Part shown: piece after piece, positions 51,584-62,173 of the stretch | How positions within the stretch are numbered: position 1 is the first letter of the stretch | How the letters are laid out: the number at the start of each line of letters is the position of its first letter | Assembly (NCBI GenBank): GCA_947629685.1 | Contig: CANREP010000005.1 | Coordinates: 16,304-80,303, forward strand | DNA from: an uncultured Phascolarctobacterium sp. | GTDB lineage: Bacteria > Bacillota > Negativicutes > Acidaminococcales > Acidaminococcaceae | Length of the DNA: 64,000 bases | Direction of reading: 5' to 3' | The notes under the pieces: generated by a model | Databases searched by the model: none | Seen by the model: only the letters and a program-made list of their open reading frames with translations | What the model was told of the DNA's origin: nothing | Program-made: the position numbers and the translations under genes

Positions 51584-52153
51584 TTACTTTTCTTTACTGT
51601 ATTTGGCAATGCCTTCTTTATAAAAATCATTGCCTTCCGTGTCAATGCACACAATGGCAGGGAAATCTTCTACTTCATAGCGGCGGATTGCTTCCGGCCC
51701 CAGGTCTTCATAAGCAATCATCTCTTCGCCTTTGATAGACTGGGAAATTACTGCAGCCGCACCTCCGATAGCCACAAAGTATACTGCGCCGTGTTTTACG
51801 CAGGCATCAATAACCTCCTGGCTGCGCAGTCCTTTACCGATCATGCCGCGCATCCCCTGTTCGATCAGGGTAGGCGTATATTTATCCATACGTCCGCTGG
51901 TAGTAGGACCTGCGCTGCCTACTACTTCTCCCGGTTTGGTAGGAGAAGGGCCTACGTAATAAATTACATTATCAGTCAAATCCAAAGGCAGCTTTTCTCC
52001 TCTTGCCAGCGCTTCTGTCAGCCGTTTATGAGCAGCGTCACGCGCTGTGTAAATAGGGCCGGAGATACGCACTACATCGCCTGCATGTAGCCCCTTAACA
52101 GTTTCTTCCGTCAACGGGGTCTTAATATATTTGATAACAGCTTGTTCACTCAT
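51584..52153 (-). CDS. Fe-S fumarate hydratase, beta subunit
   Basis: YYVGPSPTKPGEVVGSAGPTTSGRMDKYTP. Confidence 0.94.
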   Translation of the reverse strand: MSEQAVIKYIKTPLTEETVKGLHAGDVVRISGPIYTARDAAHKRLTEALARGEKLPLDLTDNVIYYVGPSPTKPGEVVGSAGPTTSGRMDKYTPTLIEQGMRGMIGKGLRSQEVIDACVKHGAVYFVAIGGAAAVISQSIKGEEMIAYEDLGPEAIRRYEVEDFPAIVCIDTEGNDFYKEGIAKYSKEK

Positions 52154-52164
52154 AATGCTTCTCC

Positions 52165-53010
52165 TTATATTTCAGCCTCTGCGCGGCGCGCCGCGTGACA
52201 GTTCAGATTAACTGCGACAGGCAGGCCGCCGATATGTGTCGGTGCATATTCGATATTTACCGCAACCGCAGTCGTACTGCCGCCCAGCCCGGAAGGTCCT
52301 ACGCCAGTTTTATTGACCAATTCCAGCAGCTTTGCTTCCAGCTCAGCATATTGGGGATTGGCATTATGCTCGCCTACCTTACGGGTCAAAGAATATTTAG
52401 CCAGCAAAGCAGCTTTTTCCATATTGCCGCCGATACCTACGCCTACGGTTACAGGCGGGCAGGGATTAGGGCCTGCGCTGCGCACGGTATCCACAACAAA
52501 TTTGATGACGCCCTCCACACCGTCGGCAGGTTTAAGCATCTTCATGGCGCCCATGTTCTCACTGCCGCAGCCTTTCGGGCAGACAGTGATTTTTACTTTG
52601 TCTCCGGGCACAATCGTCGTATGGATGATAGCGGGAGTATTGTCGTTAGTATTTTTTCTGATAAACAGCGGATCGTCTACAGAAGATTTACGCAGATAGC
52701 CGTTGACATAACCGTCTGCCACACCTGCATGGATAGCCGTATACAAATCGCCGCCGACAAAATGCACATCCTGACCGATTTCCATAAAAACGACGGTCAG
52801 CCCGGTGTCCTGGCAGATAGGTACAGCTTTACGTTTTGCCAGCTCTGCGTTTTCTATAATCGTACCGAGGATTTCCCTTCCTAAGGGAGATTCTTCTTCA
52901 GCAGCTGCGTTCTTGAATTTTGCTAAAAGCTCTTCCGGCAGATAGTAGCAGGAATCCATGCACAGCTTGCTTACTGTCTTGGTAACCTCACTGACATTTA
53001 TCTCTCTCAT
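52165..53010 (-). CDS. Fe-S fumarate hydratase, alpha subunit
   Basis: CQDTGLTVVF, PKGCGSENMGAMKML, GVGIGGNMEKA. Confidence 0.94.
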   Translation of the reverse strand: MREINVSEVTKTVSKLCMDSCYYLPEELLAKFKNAAAEEESPLGREILGTIIENAELAKRKAVPICQDTGLTVVFMEIGQDVHFVGGDLYTAIHAGVADGYVNGYLRKSSVDDPLFIRKNTNDNTPAIIHTTIVPGDKVKITVCPKGCGSENMGAMKMLKPADGVEGVIKFVVDTVRSAGPNPCPPVTVGVGIGGNMEKAALLAKYSLTRKVGEHNANPQYAELEAKLLELVNKTGVGPSGLGGSTTAVAVNIEYAPTHIGGLPVAVNLNCHAARRAEAEI

Positions 53011-53021
53011 AATTTTTCTCC

Positions 53022-54248
53022 TTAACGTCCTACACGTTTCAAAGTATTGGCTCTGATTTCTTCCGGGTCCATGATTTTGCGTGCCAAGCCTTTTTCAATA
53101 GCAACTTTTGCTACAGCTGCCGCAACAGCCGGAGCTACACGGGGATCGAAAGCGTCGGGAACTACGTAATCTTCGCGCAGGTCTTTTTCCTCGATCAGAC
53201 CGGCGATAGCATATACGGCTGCGACCTTCATATCCTCGGTGATTGCTTTAGCGCGCACATCGATAGCGCCGCGGAATACGCCAGGGAATACGCATATGTT
53301 ATTTACCTGATTAGGTCTGTCGCTGCGGCCAGTACCTACGACAGCAGCTCCTGCTTCCTTGGCAGCATCATAGGAAGTTTCCGGCACCGGGTTAGCCAGT
53401 GCAAAGACGATAGCTTTTTCCGCCATGCTGCTGATGATTTCCTTAGTGAAGACATTGGGGGCAGATACGCCGATAAGTACATCTGCGCCTTTAGCTACGT
53501 CTGCCAGCGTACCCTGCTTATGTTCTTTATTGGTTACCGTAGCCAGATAAGCCTGGATGCGGTCCAGTTTCGCGTCGATGCCTTCATACAGCGCGCCAAA
53601 ACGGTCAACCATGATAACGTTTTCAGCGCCCATATTCACCAGCAGGCGTCCGATAGCACTGCCGGCAGCACCGCAGCCATTAACAACGAATTTAGCAGTC
53701 TTGATATCCTTTTTAACAAAACGCAGCGCGCCGATTACTGCTGCCAAGCAGGCAATAGCGGTACCATGCTGGTCATCATGAAATACCGGGATATCGCAGA
53801 TTTCTTTCAGACGGCATTCAATGTCGTAACATTTAGGAGAAGAAATATCCTCCAGATTGATACCGGCATAGTTAGGCTGCAGATATTTTACAGTCTTGAT
53901 AAATTCTTCTTCATCCTTAGTATCCAGGCACACAGGCACTGCGTCCACATCGGCAAAGGTTTTGAATAGGGCAGCCTTGCCTTCCATTACCGGCATAGCT
54001 GCCTCCGGGCCGATATCGCCAAGTCCCAGCACACGGGTGCCGTCGGTAATTACGGCTACCATGTTGCCGCGGCAGGTATATTCAAAAGAAAGGTCTTTGT
54101 TTTCCTTGATATCTTTACAGGGTTCAGCAACACCGGGGGTATAGGCGATAGCCAGGTCATGGCGGGTCTCGATAGGTACTTTGCTGACAACAGCAATCTT
54201 ACCGTTATTGTCCAAATGTAATTTTAAAGCTTCATCGCGTAATGTCAT
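53022..54248 (-). CDS. NAD(P)-dependent malic enzyme
   Basis: [49 protein letters not shown]. Confidence 0.96.
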   Translation of the reverse strand: MTLRDEALKLHLDNNGKIAVVSKVPIETRHDLAIAYTPGVAEPCKDIKENKDLSFEYTCRGNMVAVITDGTRVLGLGDIGPEAAMPVMEGKAALFKTFADVDAVPVCLDTKDEEEFIKTVKYLQPNYAGINLEDISSPKCYDIECRLKEICDIPVFHDDQHGTAIACLAAVIGALRFVKKDIKTAKFVVNGCGAAGSAIGRLLVNMGAENVIMVDRFGALYEGIDAKLDRIQAYLATVTNKEHKQGTLADVAKGADVLIGVSAPNVFTKEIISSMAEKAIVFALANPVPETSYDAAKEAGAAVVGTGRSDRPNQVNNICVFPGVFRGAIDVRAKAITEDMKVAAVYAIAGLIEEKDLREDYVVPDAFDPRVAPAVAAAVAKVAIEKGLARKIMDPEEIRANTLKRVGR

Positions 54249-54380
54249 ACCATATTCCCTCCAAAAAATTTATTTAGTGTATACTGTTATTGTAATTTAA
54301 TCTTCCCGATTATGCAAGTAAACATGCTGTGAATTTAAAAATTTCTGAAAATATTTTTTATCAGCTTTATGTCATACTAT

Positions 54381-54893
54381 CTAAAAATCGAACAGCAGCC
54401 TTTCCGTATCGACCTGTAAATTGAACAGCTCCACCTGCGGACGGCACCCCTGCTGCAGCGTCAATACGGCAAAGGATGGTTCTGAACCGCCCCGGGGCTG
54501 TACGGGGCTGCCCGGATTGATCAGCAGCTTGTCGCCGTACCATTTGACCAGCGGTATATGGGTATGCCCGAAGACTACGATATCCGCTTCCAGTTTGTTG
54601 GCCCACCAGGCCAGTTCAGCCACTTCCTGATGATGAAAATATCTGTGCCCATGGGTAAGCCAGATATTAAATCCCTCCAAAGGAAAAATTTCATCAGGAT
54701 TAGCGCCGTCGCCGCTGCGGTCGCAGTTGCCAGCCACCTTGATTACCGGCAAGCCGCTCAGGCTTTCCAAAAAATAGGCATCCTGACTGTAATCGCCGGT
54801 ATGCAGCCACATCTCCACCGGCGGCGTTTCCTGGAGAATCTTTCTGATTACCTGCTGCCGTCCGTGAGTATCGCCGGTTATACCGATCTTCAT
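54381..54893 (-). CDS. YfcE/MJ0936-family metallophosphoesterase
   Basis: ITGDTHGR, HTGD, VAGNCD, VFGHTHIP, LLINPGSP. Confidence 0.93.
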   Translation of the reverse strand: MKIGITGDTHGRQQVIRKILQETPPVEMWLHTGDYSQDAYFLESLSGLPVIKVAGNCDRSGDGANPDEIFPLEGFNIWLTHGHRYFHHQEVAELAWWANKLEADIVVFGHTHIPLVKWYGDKLLINPGSPVQPRGGSEPSFAVLTLQQGCRPQVELFNLQVDTERLLFDF

Positions 54894-55483
54894 TTCTTTT
54901 TACCCCATACGGCTACCAGCTTTTTAATAGCCTTGCCTCTGTGGCTGATTTTATTTTTTTCCTGCATCGTAGCTTCTGCCATACCTTTATGCAGCTCCGT
55001 AGACCAGAAAAGCGGGTCGTAGCCGAAACCTCCTGTCCCAAGCGGCTCGTGCAGCAGCATACCGTCACAGCTGCCGTCCGTTTCATACAGTACCCTGCCG
55101 TCCGGCTGCACTACAGCCAGCGCACAGCGGAAACGGCAGGTACGTTTTACCTGGAATTTCATATTATGCAGCAAAAGCTGATTGTTTTCCTCATCCGTAG
55201 CTTTTTCTCCGGCATAACGGGCGCTGCGCACACCGGGCGCACCGTCCAGCGCCTGCACCTCCAGGCCGGAATCATCGGCAATACATACCATGCCTGTTTT
55301 TCTGGCATAATAAGCGGCTTTCAGCTTAGCATTGGCCGCGAAAGTCTTGCCTGTTTCCTCAGGCTCTTCGATAGTCTCAAAATCTGCCAGACACTTTATT
55401 TGTACCGGCAGCTCCTTCATCAATTCTTTAAACTCCTGCAGCTTACCCTCATTATGGGTAGCAATTACTAATTCTTTAATCAA
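54890..55483 (-). CDS. rdgB: XTP/dITP diphosphatase (RdgB/HAM1)
   Basis: VIATHNEGKLQEFKELM, ADDSGLEVQALDGAPGVRSARYAG, GFGYDPLFW, KNKISHRGKA. Confidence 0.96.
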   Translation of the reverse strand: MIKELVIATHNEGKLQEFKELMKELPVQIKCLADFETIEEPEETGKTFAANAKLKAAYYARKTGMVCIADDSGLEVQALDGAPGVRSARYAGEKATDEENNQLLLHNMKFQVKRTCRFRCALAVVQPDGRVLYETDGSCDGMLLHEPLGTGGFGYDPLFWSTELHKGMAEATMQEKNKISHRGKAIKKLVAVWGKKK

Positions 55484-55498
55484 CTTTTCTGACCTCGC

Positions 55499-56812
55499 TT
55501 AAATAGTTTCGATAAATCCATCTACGATATTCTGGACAAATACATACTGCCAACGGCCGCTTTTTTTCTCCCGCAGGGCCTCATCATGCGCCTGCTGCCT
55601 GCATTTGGCGCAGGCATATCTCGGTATGCAGGCAATGAACGCGCTTTGGTCGCCAAAACGTGTGCCCTCGGCGGCCGTCTGGATAGTAAAATAACCGCCG
55701 CAGCTGCAATAGCGCACAGTTTCCAGCTGCTGCTCGCGGATTCCTTCTTCATCATAATATATTCCCTTACGCCGCTGCCAGACGCCGCCGCATTTTTCCA
55801 ACAGCTGCTGCCGCGTTTTCTGCCGGTTGAAATACAGCTCGCCAACCTGCTCGATCAGCTGATCCACCCGCTGATTGCAGCGTTTATCCTGCACGCGCAG
55901 CATACTCAGATCAGGCTCAACTACCTTGCTGTAATCCATGCCGGCCATGGCCAGGATAATGCCCGTATTCACATAAGGCAGCGCGCTTTCAATGGAATAG
56001 CCGCCTTCCAGCACCGCTATATCGGCCTGCAGCTTATCTGCCAGGCGCGCATAGCCTTGCGCCGTTACCGCCATAGAAGCTAACGGATCGGAAAAATGAT
56101 TGTCCTGCCCGGCTGAATTGATAATCAGCTCCGGCTGAAAATCTTCCAGTATATGGCTGATAAGCCCGTCATACAGCCTGTGCAGTCCTTCATCTCCCGT
56201 TCCCGGCAGCAGCGGCAGATTGATATTAGTGCCCCAGGCGCCGGGGCTGCCTGCTTCTTCTGGGAAACCTGTCCCCGGATAGAGCGTGCGCCCGTCCTGA
56301 TGGAAAGAAATATATAAGGTATCTGGGTCATGATAGAAAACATCCTGCGACCCGTCGCCATGGTGTACATCCGTATCGACTACGGCAATCCTGCGTACCT
56401 GGTATTTACTGCGCAGATACTCCACCATGATCGCCTCAATATTTATGGTGCAGAAACCGCGGATACCATGCACGACGCGCATGGCATGATGTCCGGGCGG
56501 ACGTACCAAGGCAAAGGCACGTTTTACTTCGCCGCGCATTACGGCGTCAGCCGCAGTCAGGCAGCCTCCGGCAGAAGCCAGATGCGCCGGTGTTATCAGC
56601 CGGGAAATGGCAGGCACGCCGATATGCGCCCGCTGCAGATCATTGATCTGCGCCAGCCGCGGCCGGTATTCCTTGATTTCCTCACAGTCGAACAATCCTT
56701 CCTCTTCCAGCTGGTCGCGGGTATACAGCAACCGTTCCTGCCTTTCGGGATGGGTAGGGCTGATCATCCAGTCAAAAGCGGGGAAAAATATCAATCCAAG
56801 CGTGTCTTTCAT
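55499..56812 (-). CDS. Histone deacetylase/AcuC-family protein with C-terminal zinc-ribbon-like region
   Basis: PPGHHAMRVVHGIRGFCTINIEAI, VDTDVHHGDGSQDVFYHDPDTLYISFHQ, NSAGQDNHFSDPL; C-terminal CSCGG...CAKC. Confidence 0.9.
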   Translation of the reverse strand: MKDTLGLIFFPAFDWMISPTHPERQERLLYTRDQLEEEGLFDCEEIKEYRPRLAQINDLQRAHIGVPAISRLITPAHLASAGGCLTAADAVMRGEVKRAFALVRPPGHHAMRVVHGIRGFCTINIEAIMVEYLRSKYQVRRIAVVDTDVHHGDGSQDVFYHDPDTLYISFHQDGRTLYPGTGFPEEAGSPGAWGTNINLPLLPGTGDEGLHRLYDGLISHILEDFQPELIINSAGQDNHFSDPLASMAVTAQGYARLADKLQADIAVLEGGYSIESALPYVNTGIILAMAGMDYSKVVEPDLSMLRVQDKRCNQRVDQLIEQVGELYFNRQKTRQQLLEKCGGVWQRRKGIYYDEEGIREQQLETVRYCSCGGYFTIQTAAEGTRFGDQSAFIACIPRYACAKCRQQAHDEALREKKSGRWQYVFVQNIVDGFIETI

Positions 56813-58458
56813 AATTCCACCTCCCTGCCATGTACCTTATGCAGGATGCCTGGTTTCAACTGCATACGCAGACTATAGATGTCGCCTGTATCATAATAAC
56901 CATGGATGGTGCGGAAATGCTCGCTGCTGATCAGTTCTGTCTCCTGCGCCGGTAGCTGCCATTTTTCTGCCTGCTGCTGCAACCACTGGGTAAGAAGCGT
57001 TTCGGCTTTCTTCATATTAAAACCACGCGGCAGCGGCTGACGTTTGCCGCTTTCTGGGATAATGTAAAATCCGTCCGTCGTATCCGCACGTAATCCGGCT
57101 GATAAGGTTGGACGCGCCAGCGCTGCGCCGATAGCATTCGCAACCATAGCGCCGGCCGGTATCTCTACCGGCAGTCCCATAGCCTTGCCTACAGCAGCGA
57201 CCAGTCCCTGGGCTCCGCCGCCCACACCGATAAGCTGCTGCGGTACAAACTCCGTACCGCGGATAACGTCGTCCACGGTATAGACTGGCTGTTTGGCCCA
57301 TTCAGCCAGCATCTCGCTGATAGTTGCAGTAATCACCTTTACGGCAGCCTGTACGATTTTTTCCGCTTCCTGCTTGGGCTCACCGCCAAAAGCTGCTACA
57401 GCCTGCAGGGCTTTTTTTTCATCGCCAAAATTAACGTAGCCAGCCACAATAAGCGCATCGGACAAAGTAGCCGTCTTACCGCCTACCGCCGCTGCCGGCC
57501 CCTCACGTACAGGTCCTACCTGATAACCGTCGCCAGTAACAGTAATCCTGCTGTCGCCGCCGATACCGATGCTGCGCATATGAAATGAGCGCACTGCGGT
57601 AGGATAGCTTTTTAACAAAGCGCCTTTTTTCGCCATCAGCGGAAGCCCCTGTTCCCAAAAAGCAATATCCGTAGTAGTACCGCCTACATCCAGAGATATA
57701 CTATTCAGCTCCGGCGCAGCCAACGCCTCGATACCGAGCACGGAAGCCGCCGGCCCGGTAAACACAGCTTCCACCGGCTGATTCAGCGCCGCCTCCAGCG
57801 GCAGCGTCCCTCCGTCCGCTTTCAGGATATGCACAGGCACCGCAATATGTCTTTGAGCCAGCGCCAGCTTTACCTTCTGACAGAACTTGTCAAATACTTT
57901 GTATACTGCCGCTGCAAAATAAGCCGAATTAGTACGCCGGATAAAGTTAAGCTCGCCGCTCAGTTCGCTGCCCAGGAAGATTTTCTGATAACCGCATTTT
58001 TTCAGCTCCTGTTTCAGCTGGTACTCGTTTTGCGGCTCGCGCACGGCAAATTTACCGCTGACAGCGCAGCTGCCGCTGCCTTTGCGCTGCAGCAGGTCTC
58101 TATGTCTGCTCCAATCTATCTGGGCGGTAATCTTTCCCCGGTGGTCCACATAGCCGCTGACATAATATGGCTCCACGGGAAACCTGCCTTTGACGTTCAT
58201 CCCCGGACCCGTCATCACGGCTAAAAAGACCGGCTCCACCCGGTCTTCCGTCAGGGCGTTAGTAACAATGGTACTGGAAATCACTACGCGGCTCAGTCTG
58301 CTGACATCTATATCAGTCAGTACCCTGTCGAGCGCCTGCAGCACGCTTACCAGCACATCATCGTGGTTGGTAGGCACCTTGGCCTGCGCAGTAATCTCCT
58401 GCTTGCTGATGATAACGGCATCGGTAAATGTTCCTCCCACGTCTATTCCTAAAAGCAT
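56809..58458 (-). CDS. Hydantoinase/oxoprolinase (HyuA-like) family protein
   Basis: MLLGIDVGGTFTDAVII; SISLDVGGTTTDIAFWEQG; GVGGGAQGLVAAVGKAMG; start ATG 58458 after GGGGGTG. Confidence 0.9.
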   Translation of the reverse strand: MLLGIDVGGTFTDAVIISKQEITAQAKVPTNHDDVLVSVLQALDRVLTDIDVSRLSRVVISSTIVTNALTEDRVEPVFLAVMTGPGMNVKGRFPVEPYYVSGYVDHRGKITAQIDWSRHRDLLQRKGSGSCAVSGKFAVREPQNEYQLKQELKKCGYQKIFLGSELSGELNFIRRTNSAYFAAAVYKVFDKFCQKVKLALAQRHIAVPVHILKADGGTLPLEAALNQPVEAVFTGPAASVLGIEALAAPELNSISLDVGGTTTDIAFWEQGLPLMAKKGALLKSYPTAVRSFHMRSIGIGGDSRITVTGDGYQVGPVREGPAAAVGGKTATLSDALIVAGYVNFGDEKKALQAVAAFGGEPKQEAEKIVQAAVKVITATISEMLAEWAKQPVYTVDDVIRGTEFVPQQLIGVGGGAQGLVAAVGKAMGLPVEIPAGAMVANAIGAALARPTLSAGLRADTTDGFYIIPESGKRQPLPRGFNMKKAETLLTQWLQQQAEKWQLPAQETELISSEHFRTIHGYYDTGDIYSLRMQLKPGILHKVHGREVEL

Positions 58459-58850
58459 ATCTGCACCCCCTTCATATTTCCGAATCATTTTATGACCTAT
58501 GTAGTATTCCCTGCCGCCGCAGTAAATACCTGCCTGACTCAAAAATAAACTGCCCGTCATCACGGCATAGCCAGATAAACGCATCTGCCTAAGACGCTTT
58601 AACGGTTTCTGAAAATTATCCTTAATTAGCCGGCAATGATATTTGTAATATCAGAAAAAAGTTTGTTTTAATAACAATATTTTTGATTTCACAATTAATT
58701 CAATACTTTGCCCTTCTTCTGTCATAGCTCTATTGTATACTTTAATCATAGCAAGTGAACAACTTGCTGAACCCTTCCCATCAAATTCATCATAAACAGC
58801 TTTCCTAAGAGAAAACACTCACTACATCCCCTGTGAGTGTTTTTCTCTTT

Positions 58851-59738
58851 TTATTGTTTATTTATTTGAAGATAAAATTCCAAAAACTTTTCTGCGCACG
58901 CGGATAAAGCAGCGCCTTTCTCCCAAAACAGCGTCTGCTCAAAAAAAAGCGCCGCTTCATCCAGACGGCTGTACTGCAGCTTTGGCGGCAGACTCTGCAG
59001 GCAGCTGCCCGATACAACAGCCGCTGCGCTGCCCTGAGCTGCAAAAGTCAAAGCCGCCCTGGCCGTAGTGCTGGTAAATTTCATAACTGTCGTAAACCCT
59101 GCGCCGGCACAGGCATTTGCCAGCAGGCGGTAACAGCCGAAGTTGCAGCAAAGCGGCACTCCCTCCAGCTCCGGCAGCTTCAATTCCTGCGGCGGCGCAA
59201 ACTCTATCTTATTATCTTCGGCGTAAACCACATAAAAATATTCTTTCTCGCTGCTGCAGGTCTTAAAAAGAGCTTTTTTAGGCAGCGGAGCATTGGCAAA
59301 GGCAAAATCGCCCAATCCTTCGGCAATATGTCTCATCTGCGTCTGCACGTCGACTTCGTGCACCTCGTAAACAACTTCTGGATATTGCAGCGAAAAAGGC
59401 AGCAGATACCGATGCATAAAAAAATCTGTCACACCCGGCGAAATACTGAATGCCAGGCTGCCGGCACTGCCTTCTTGATAATTGTTCATCTCGGTAAACA
59501 GGTTTTCTTCCAGCATACAGATTTTTTTAGCCTTTCTGAGGAAGGCTTCGCCTGCTTCTGTCAATTCTGCCTGGCGCATCCCTCTGCCGGTTTTCAGCAG
59601 TTTAATATTATAATACTGCTCCATAGTCTTAACCTGCGCGCTTAAAGCAGGCTGCGCCAGCGACAGTTTTTTAGCTGCTGTCGTCAGATTCCCTGTTTCG
59701 GCAATAGTAATAAAATTACGGTAAAAATCAAAATCCAT
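58851..59738 (-). CDS. LysR family transcriptional regulator
   Basis: MDFDFYRNFITIAETGNLTTAAKKLSLAQPALSAQVKTMEQYY; start ATG 59738. Confidence 0.92.
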   Translation of the reverse strand: MDFDFYRNFITIAETGNLTTAAKKLSLAQPALSAQVKTMEQYYNIKLLKTGRGMRQAELTEAGEAFLRKAKKICMLEENLFTEMNNYQEGSAGSLAFSISPGVTDFFMHRYLLPFSLQYPEVVYEVHEVDVQTQMRHIAEGLGDFAFANAPLPKKALFKTCSSEKEYFYVVYAEDNKIEFAPPQELKLPELEGVPLCCNFGCYRLLANACAGAGFTTVMKFTSTTARAALTFAAQGSAAAVVSGSCLQSLPPKLQYSRLDEAALFFEQTLFWEKGAALSACAEKFLEFYLQINKQ

Positions 59739-59853
59739 AACGCACCTTTTAAAATAAGATTTTTTTATTTTTATTAAAGAAAAATAATATTTTACTTTTT
59801 TATAACTTAATTCTACAATAAAAATAATCTTTAAACAAGAAGGAGCGATTTTT

Positions 59854-61284
59854 ATGTATGGCAAAAAGCGCAAGCGCAGATATCATTTTCTGGCTGTCGC
59901 CGCCGGCCCGTCCATCTTCTTACTGACACTGCTTTTTCTGCAGAGTTTTTTCACTTTTCAGGGCGCAGCTGCCCTTGGCACTATGCTGTGGATGGTCACC
60001 TGGTGGATCTTGCGCCCGGTAAATATATCCGTAACCTCGCTGCTGCCCATAGCAGTCAACGGTCTTTTTAACCTGCTGCCTATGGAAGGCATCATCAGCC
60101 AGTATTTTTCTGAAATCATCGTCCTGCTTTTCGGCGCCGACCTGGTCTGCCTGACCTGGAGTACCACAGGACTTGACAAAAGAATGGCGATTAAGATTCT
60201 CTGCTGCATCGGGCCTTCCCTCAAACAGCAGATCAGAGTCTGGCTCATTCTCTCCACGATTATGTCTGTTTTCTTACCTAATGTAGTAGTCTGCACCATT
60301 ATGGTGCCGGTAGCAGTTTCCATGCTGCAATTTTTAGGCGAAGGCAATATCCGCTCCAGCCGCGTTGCCCTGCCCATACTGCTGGCCATCGTCTGGGGCG
60401 CCGGCATCGGCGGTTTTGGCTCCCCCTTAGGCGGAGCAGCCAACCTTGTCGCTATCAACTATCTGGAACAACTTACCGGGAAAGAATTTATGTATATCGA
60501 CTGGCTCAGCCGTTTTCTGCCCTTTCTGTTCCTCATTATGCTGCTGAACCTCTTTTTCCTGGAAAGGATTCCCGTACCCAGTCAGCAGCTGGGAGAAACA
60601 AAACAGTATTTCAGCAAACTCTATGCCGAACTCGGCAAGATGAAAGAAGGAGAAAAAATCAGTCTTTTCCTCTTTCTGGCAGCCATGCTGCTTTCTTTCA
60701 GCAGGCCGCTGTTTGCCGATAGTCTGCCTGCTTTAAAACCAGCTTACATTTTCCTGATTTGCGGCTTCCTCACTTTCCTGTTTGAAGATGAAAACGGCAA
60801 ATCACTGTTAAGCTGGGAGCAGGCTGAACACGGCGTTATGTGGGGTATGTATTTCCTGTTTGCCGGCGGTCTGGCCTTAGGTAAAATGGTTACCGATACC
60901 GGCGCTGCCGCCAAGATGGCCGAACTCATTACTATCCTGCCGTTAAGCGGCGGACTGGAAACAATTTTTGTCTTTAATATCTTCTCCTGCCTGCTGACTG
61001 AGATTTCCAGCAATACAGCAGCGGCAGCCATAGCTGTGCCCGTAGTCCAGAATATCGCGCAGGCACTTGCTTTAAATCCTGTACCTTATATTATGATTTC
61101 CATCGTTGCTTTCAACACGGCTTACATCCTGCCGGTTTCCATCCGGGCTATACCAGTCAGCTACGGCCTTGATCCGACCTATCTGTTCCGCTACGGGCTG
61201 GTACTTTCTGTCAGTAGCGTACTGGTAATAACCATTGTAGGTTATATCTTTATGACTTTCTTCCCCATGTTCAGCAACCTGTAA
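59854..61284 (+). CDS. SLC13/DASS-family anion transporter
   Basis: WWILRPVNISVTSLLPIAVNGLFNLL; SNTAAAAIAVPVVQNIA; divergent to LysR. Confidence 0.9.
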   Translation: MYGKKRKRRYHFLAVAAGPSIFLLTLLFLQSFFTFQGAAALGTMLWMVTWWILRPVNISVTSLLPIAVNGLFNLLPMEGIISQYFSEIIVLLFGADLVCLTWSTTGLDKRMAIKILCCIGPSLKQQIRVWLILSTIMSVFLPNVVVCTIMVPVAVSMLQFLGEGNIRSSRVALPILLAIVWGAGIGGFGSPLGGAANLVAINYLEQLTGKEFMYIDWLSRFLPFLFLIMLLNLFFLERIPVPSQQLGETKQYFSKLYAELGKMKEGEKISLFLFLAAMLLSFSRPLFADSLPALKPAYIFLICGFLTFLFEDENGKSLLSWEQAEHGVMWGMYFLFAGGLALGKMVTDTGAAAKMAELITILPLSGGLETIFVFNIFSCLLTEISSNTAAAAIAVPVVQNIAQALALNPVPYIMISIVAFNTAYILPVSIRAIPVSYGLDPTYLFRYGLVLSVSSVLVITIVGYIFMTFFPMFSNL

Positions 61285-61292
61285 TAAAAGCT

Positions 61293-61332
61293 AAAAATGT
61301 CGGTGTAGCATAATCTACACCGACATTTTTAT
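61293..61332. terminator. Convergent terminator
   Basis: aaaaatgtcggtgtagcataatctacaccgacattttt. Confidence 0.75.
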
Positions 61333-61686
61333 TTATATACGTTCTCCAGCTTTAAGTTTATTCTTTAAAGCAATCAACCTCAGAGCATCTAACAGATCTT
61401 CTGCTGAAATTCCTGTCATTATATCCTGTTCCGCCCTTTTTTCCTTTTCTGCTTTTCTGCCATACACCAGCTCGTCTATACTACAGCCAAGATATTTGCT
61501 GATTTTTATAGCCGTCGCCAGACTTAGCCCCGTATTTCCATTTTCTATATTGCTCATATGGGTCTGTGATATATCCAGTGATCTTGCCAGCTTTATCTGC
61601 GATACACCTTTTGACATCCTGGTGAATCTTATGTTCTCACCTATTTTTTTATAATCTATTTCTTTGATCTCTTCTGACATCATCAC
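61333..61686 (-). CDS. XRE-family HTH regulator
   Basis: IGENIRFTRMSKGVSQIKLARSLDISQTHMSNIENGNTGLSLATAIKISKYLG. Confidence 0.92.
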   Translation of the reverse strand: MMMSEEIKEIDYKKIGENIRFTRMSKGVSQIKLARSLDISQTHMSNIENGNTGLSLATAIKISKYLGCSIDELVYGRKAEKEKRAEQDIMTGISAEDLLDALRLIALKNKLKAGERI

Positions 61687-61692
61687 AGCCCC

Positions 61693-62166
61693 CTATCTTA
61701 CAAAGTTCTTTTTGTTCTGCCACCGATTTCTGTTTTCCAGGGCTTTCAGCGCTATGCTGTAGGCATTACTCATTGTTTTATCCTTGCCTACCGGCAAAAG
61801 CGTCATATTACCGCCTACATCGGCGCATACCTTGCCTTCTGCATCTACAATATATGCTGCAGCTATACAGTAGTTTGCGCCTCTGTTATCAAATAGATAG
61901 AGATACACTGCCGCTGTTGCCTGCTGCATATCTTCTCCCTGCCTTAAAGAAGCAAGAAATTCTGCATCAGTGTATTTTTCTTCTGCTGCTACGGCAAGAT
62001 AGTATTGTCCGTCTTTTTTTACCGTCCTGACTGTATCTGTGTCGACATAAAGAATGCCGCAGTCAGTATTTCCTGCTTTCTGCAGTTTCTGTGCTGCTGC
62101 CGGTAAGGCTAAGGACAGGCAAAACAGTAAAGCTGCTGCTATTGTAAATAAACGTATCAGCTTCAT
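61693..62166 (-). CDS. Exported protein of unknown function
   Basis: Signal peptide MKLIRLFTIAAALLFCLSLALPAAAQ; surface-affinity-like acidic/basic body. Confidence 0.75.
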   Translation of the reverse strand: MKLIRLFTIAAALLFCLSLALPAAAQKLQKAGNTDCGILYVDTDTVRTVKKDGQYYLAVAAEEKYTDAEFLASLRQGEDMQQATAAVYLYLFDNRGANYCIAAAYIVDAEGKVCADVGGNMTLLPVGKDKTMSNAYSIALKALENRNRWQNKKNFVR

Positions 62167-62173
62167 AATTTTA

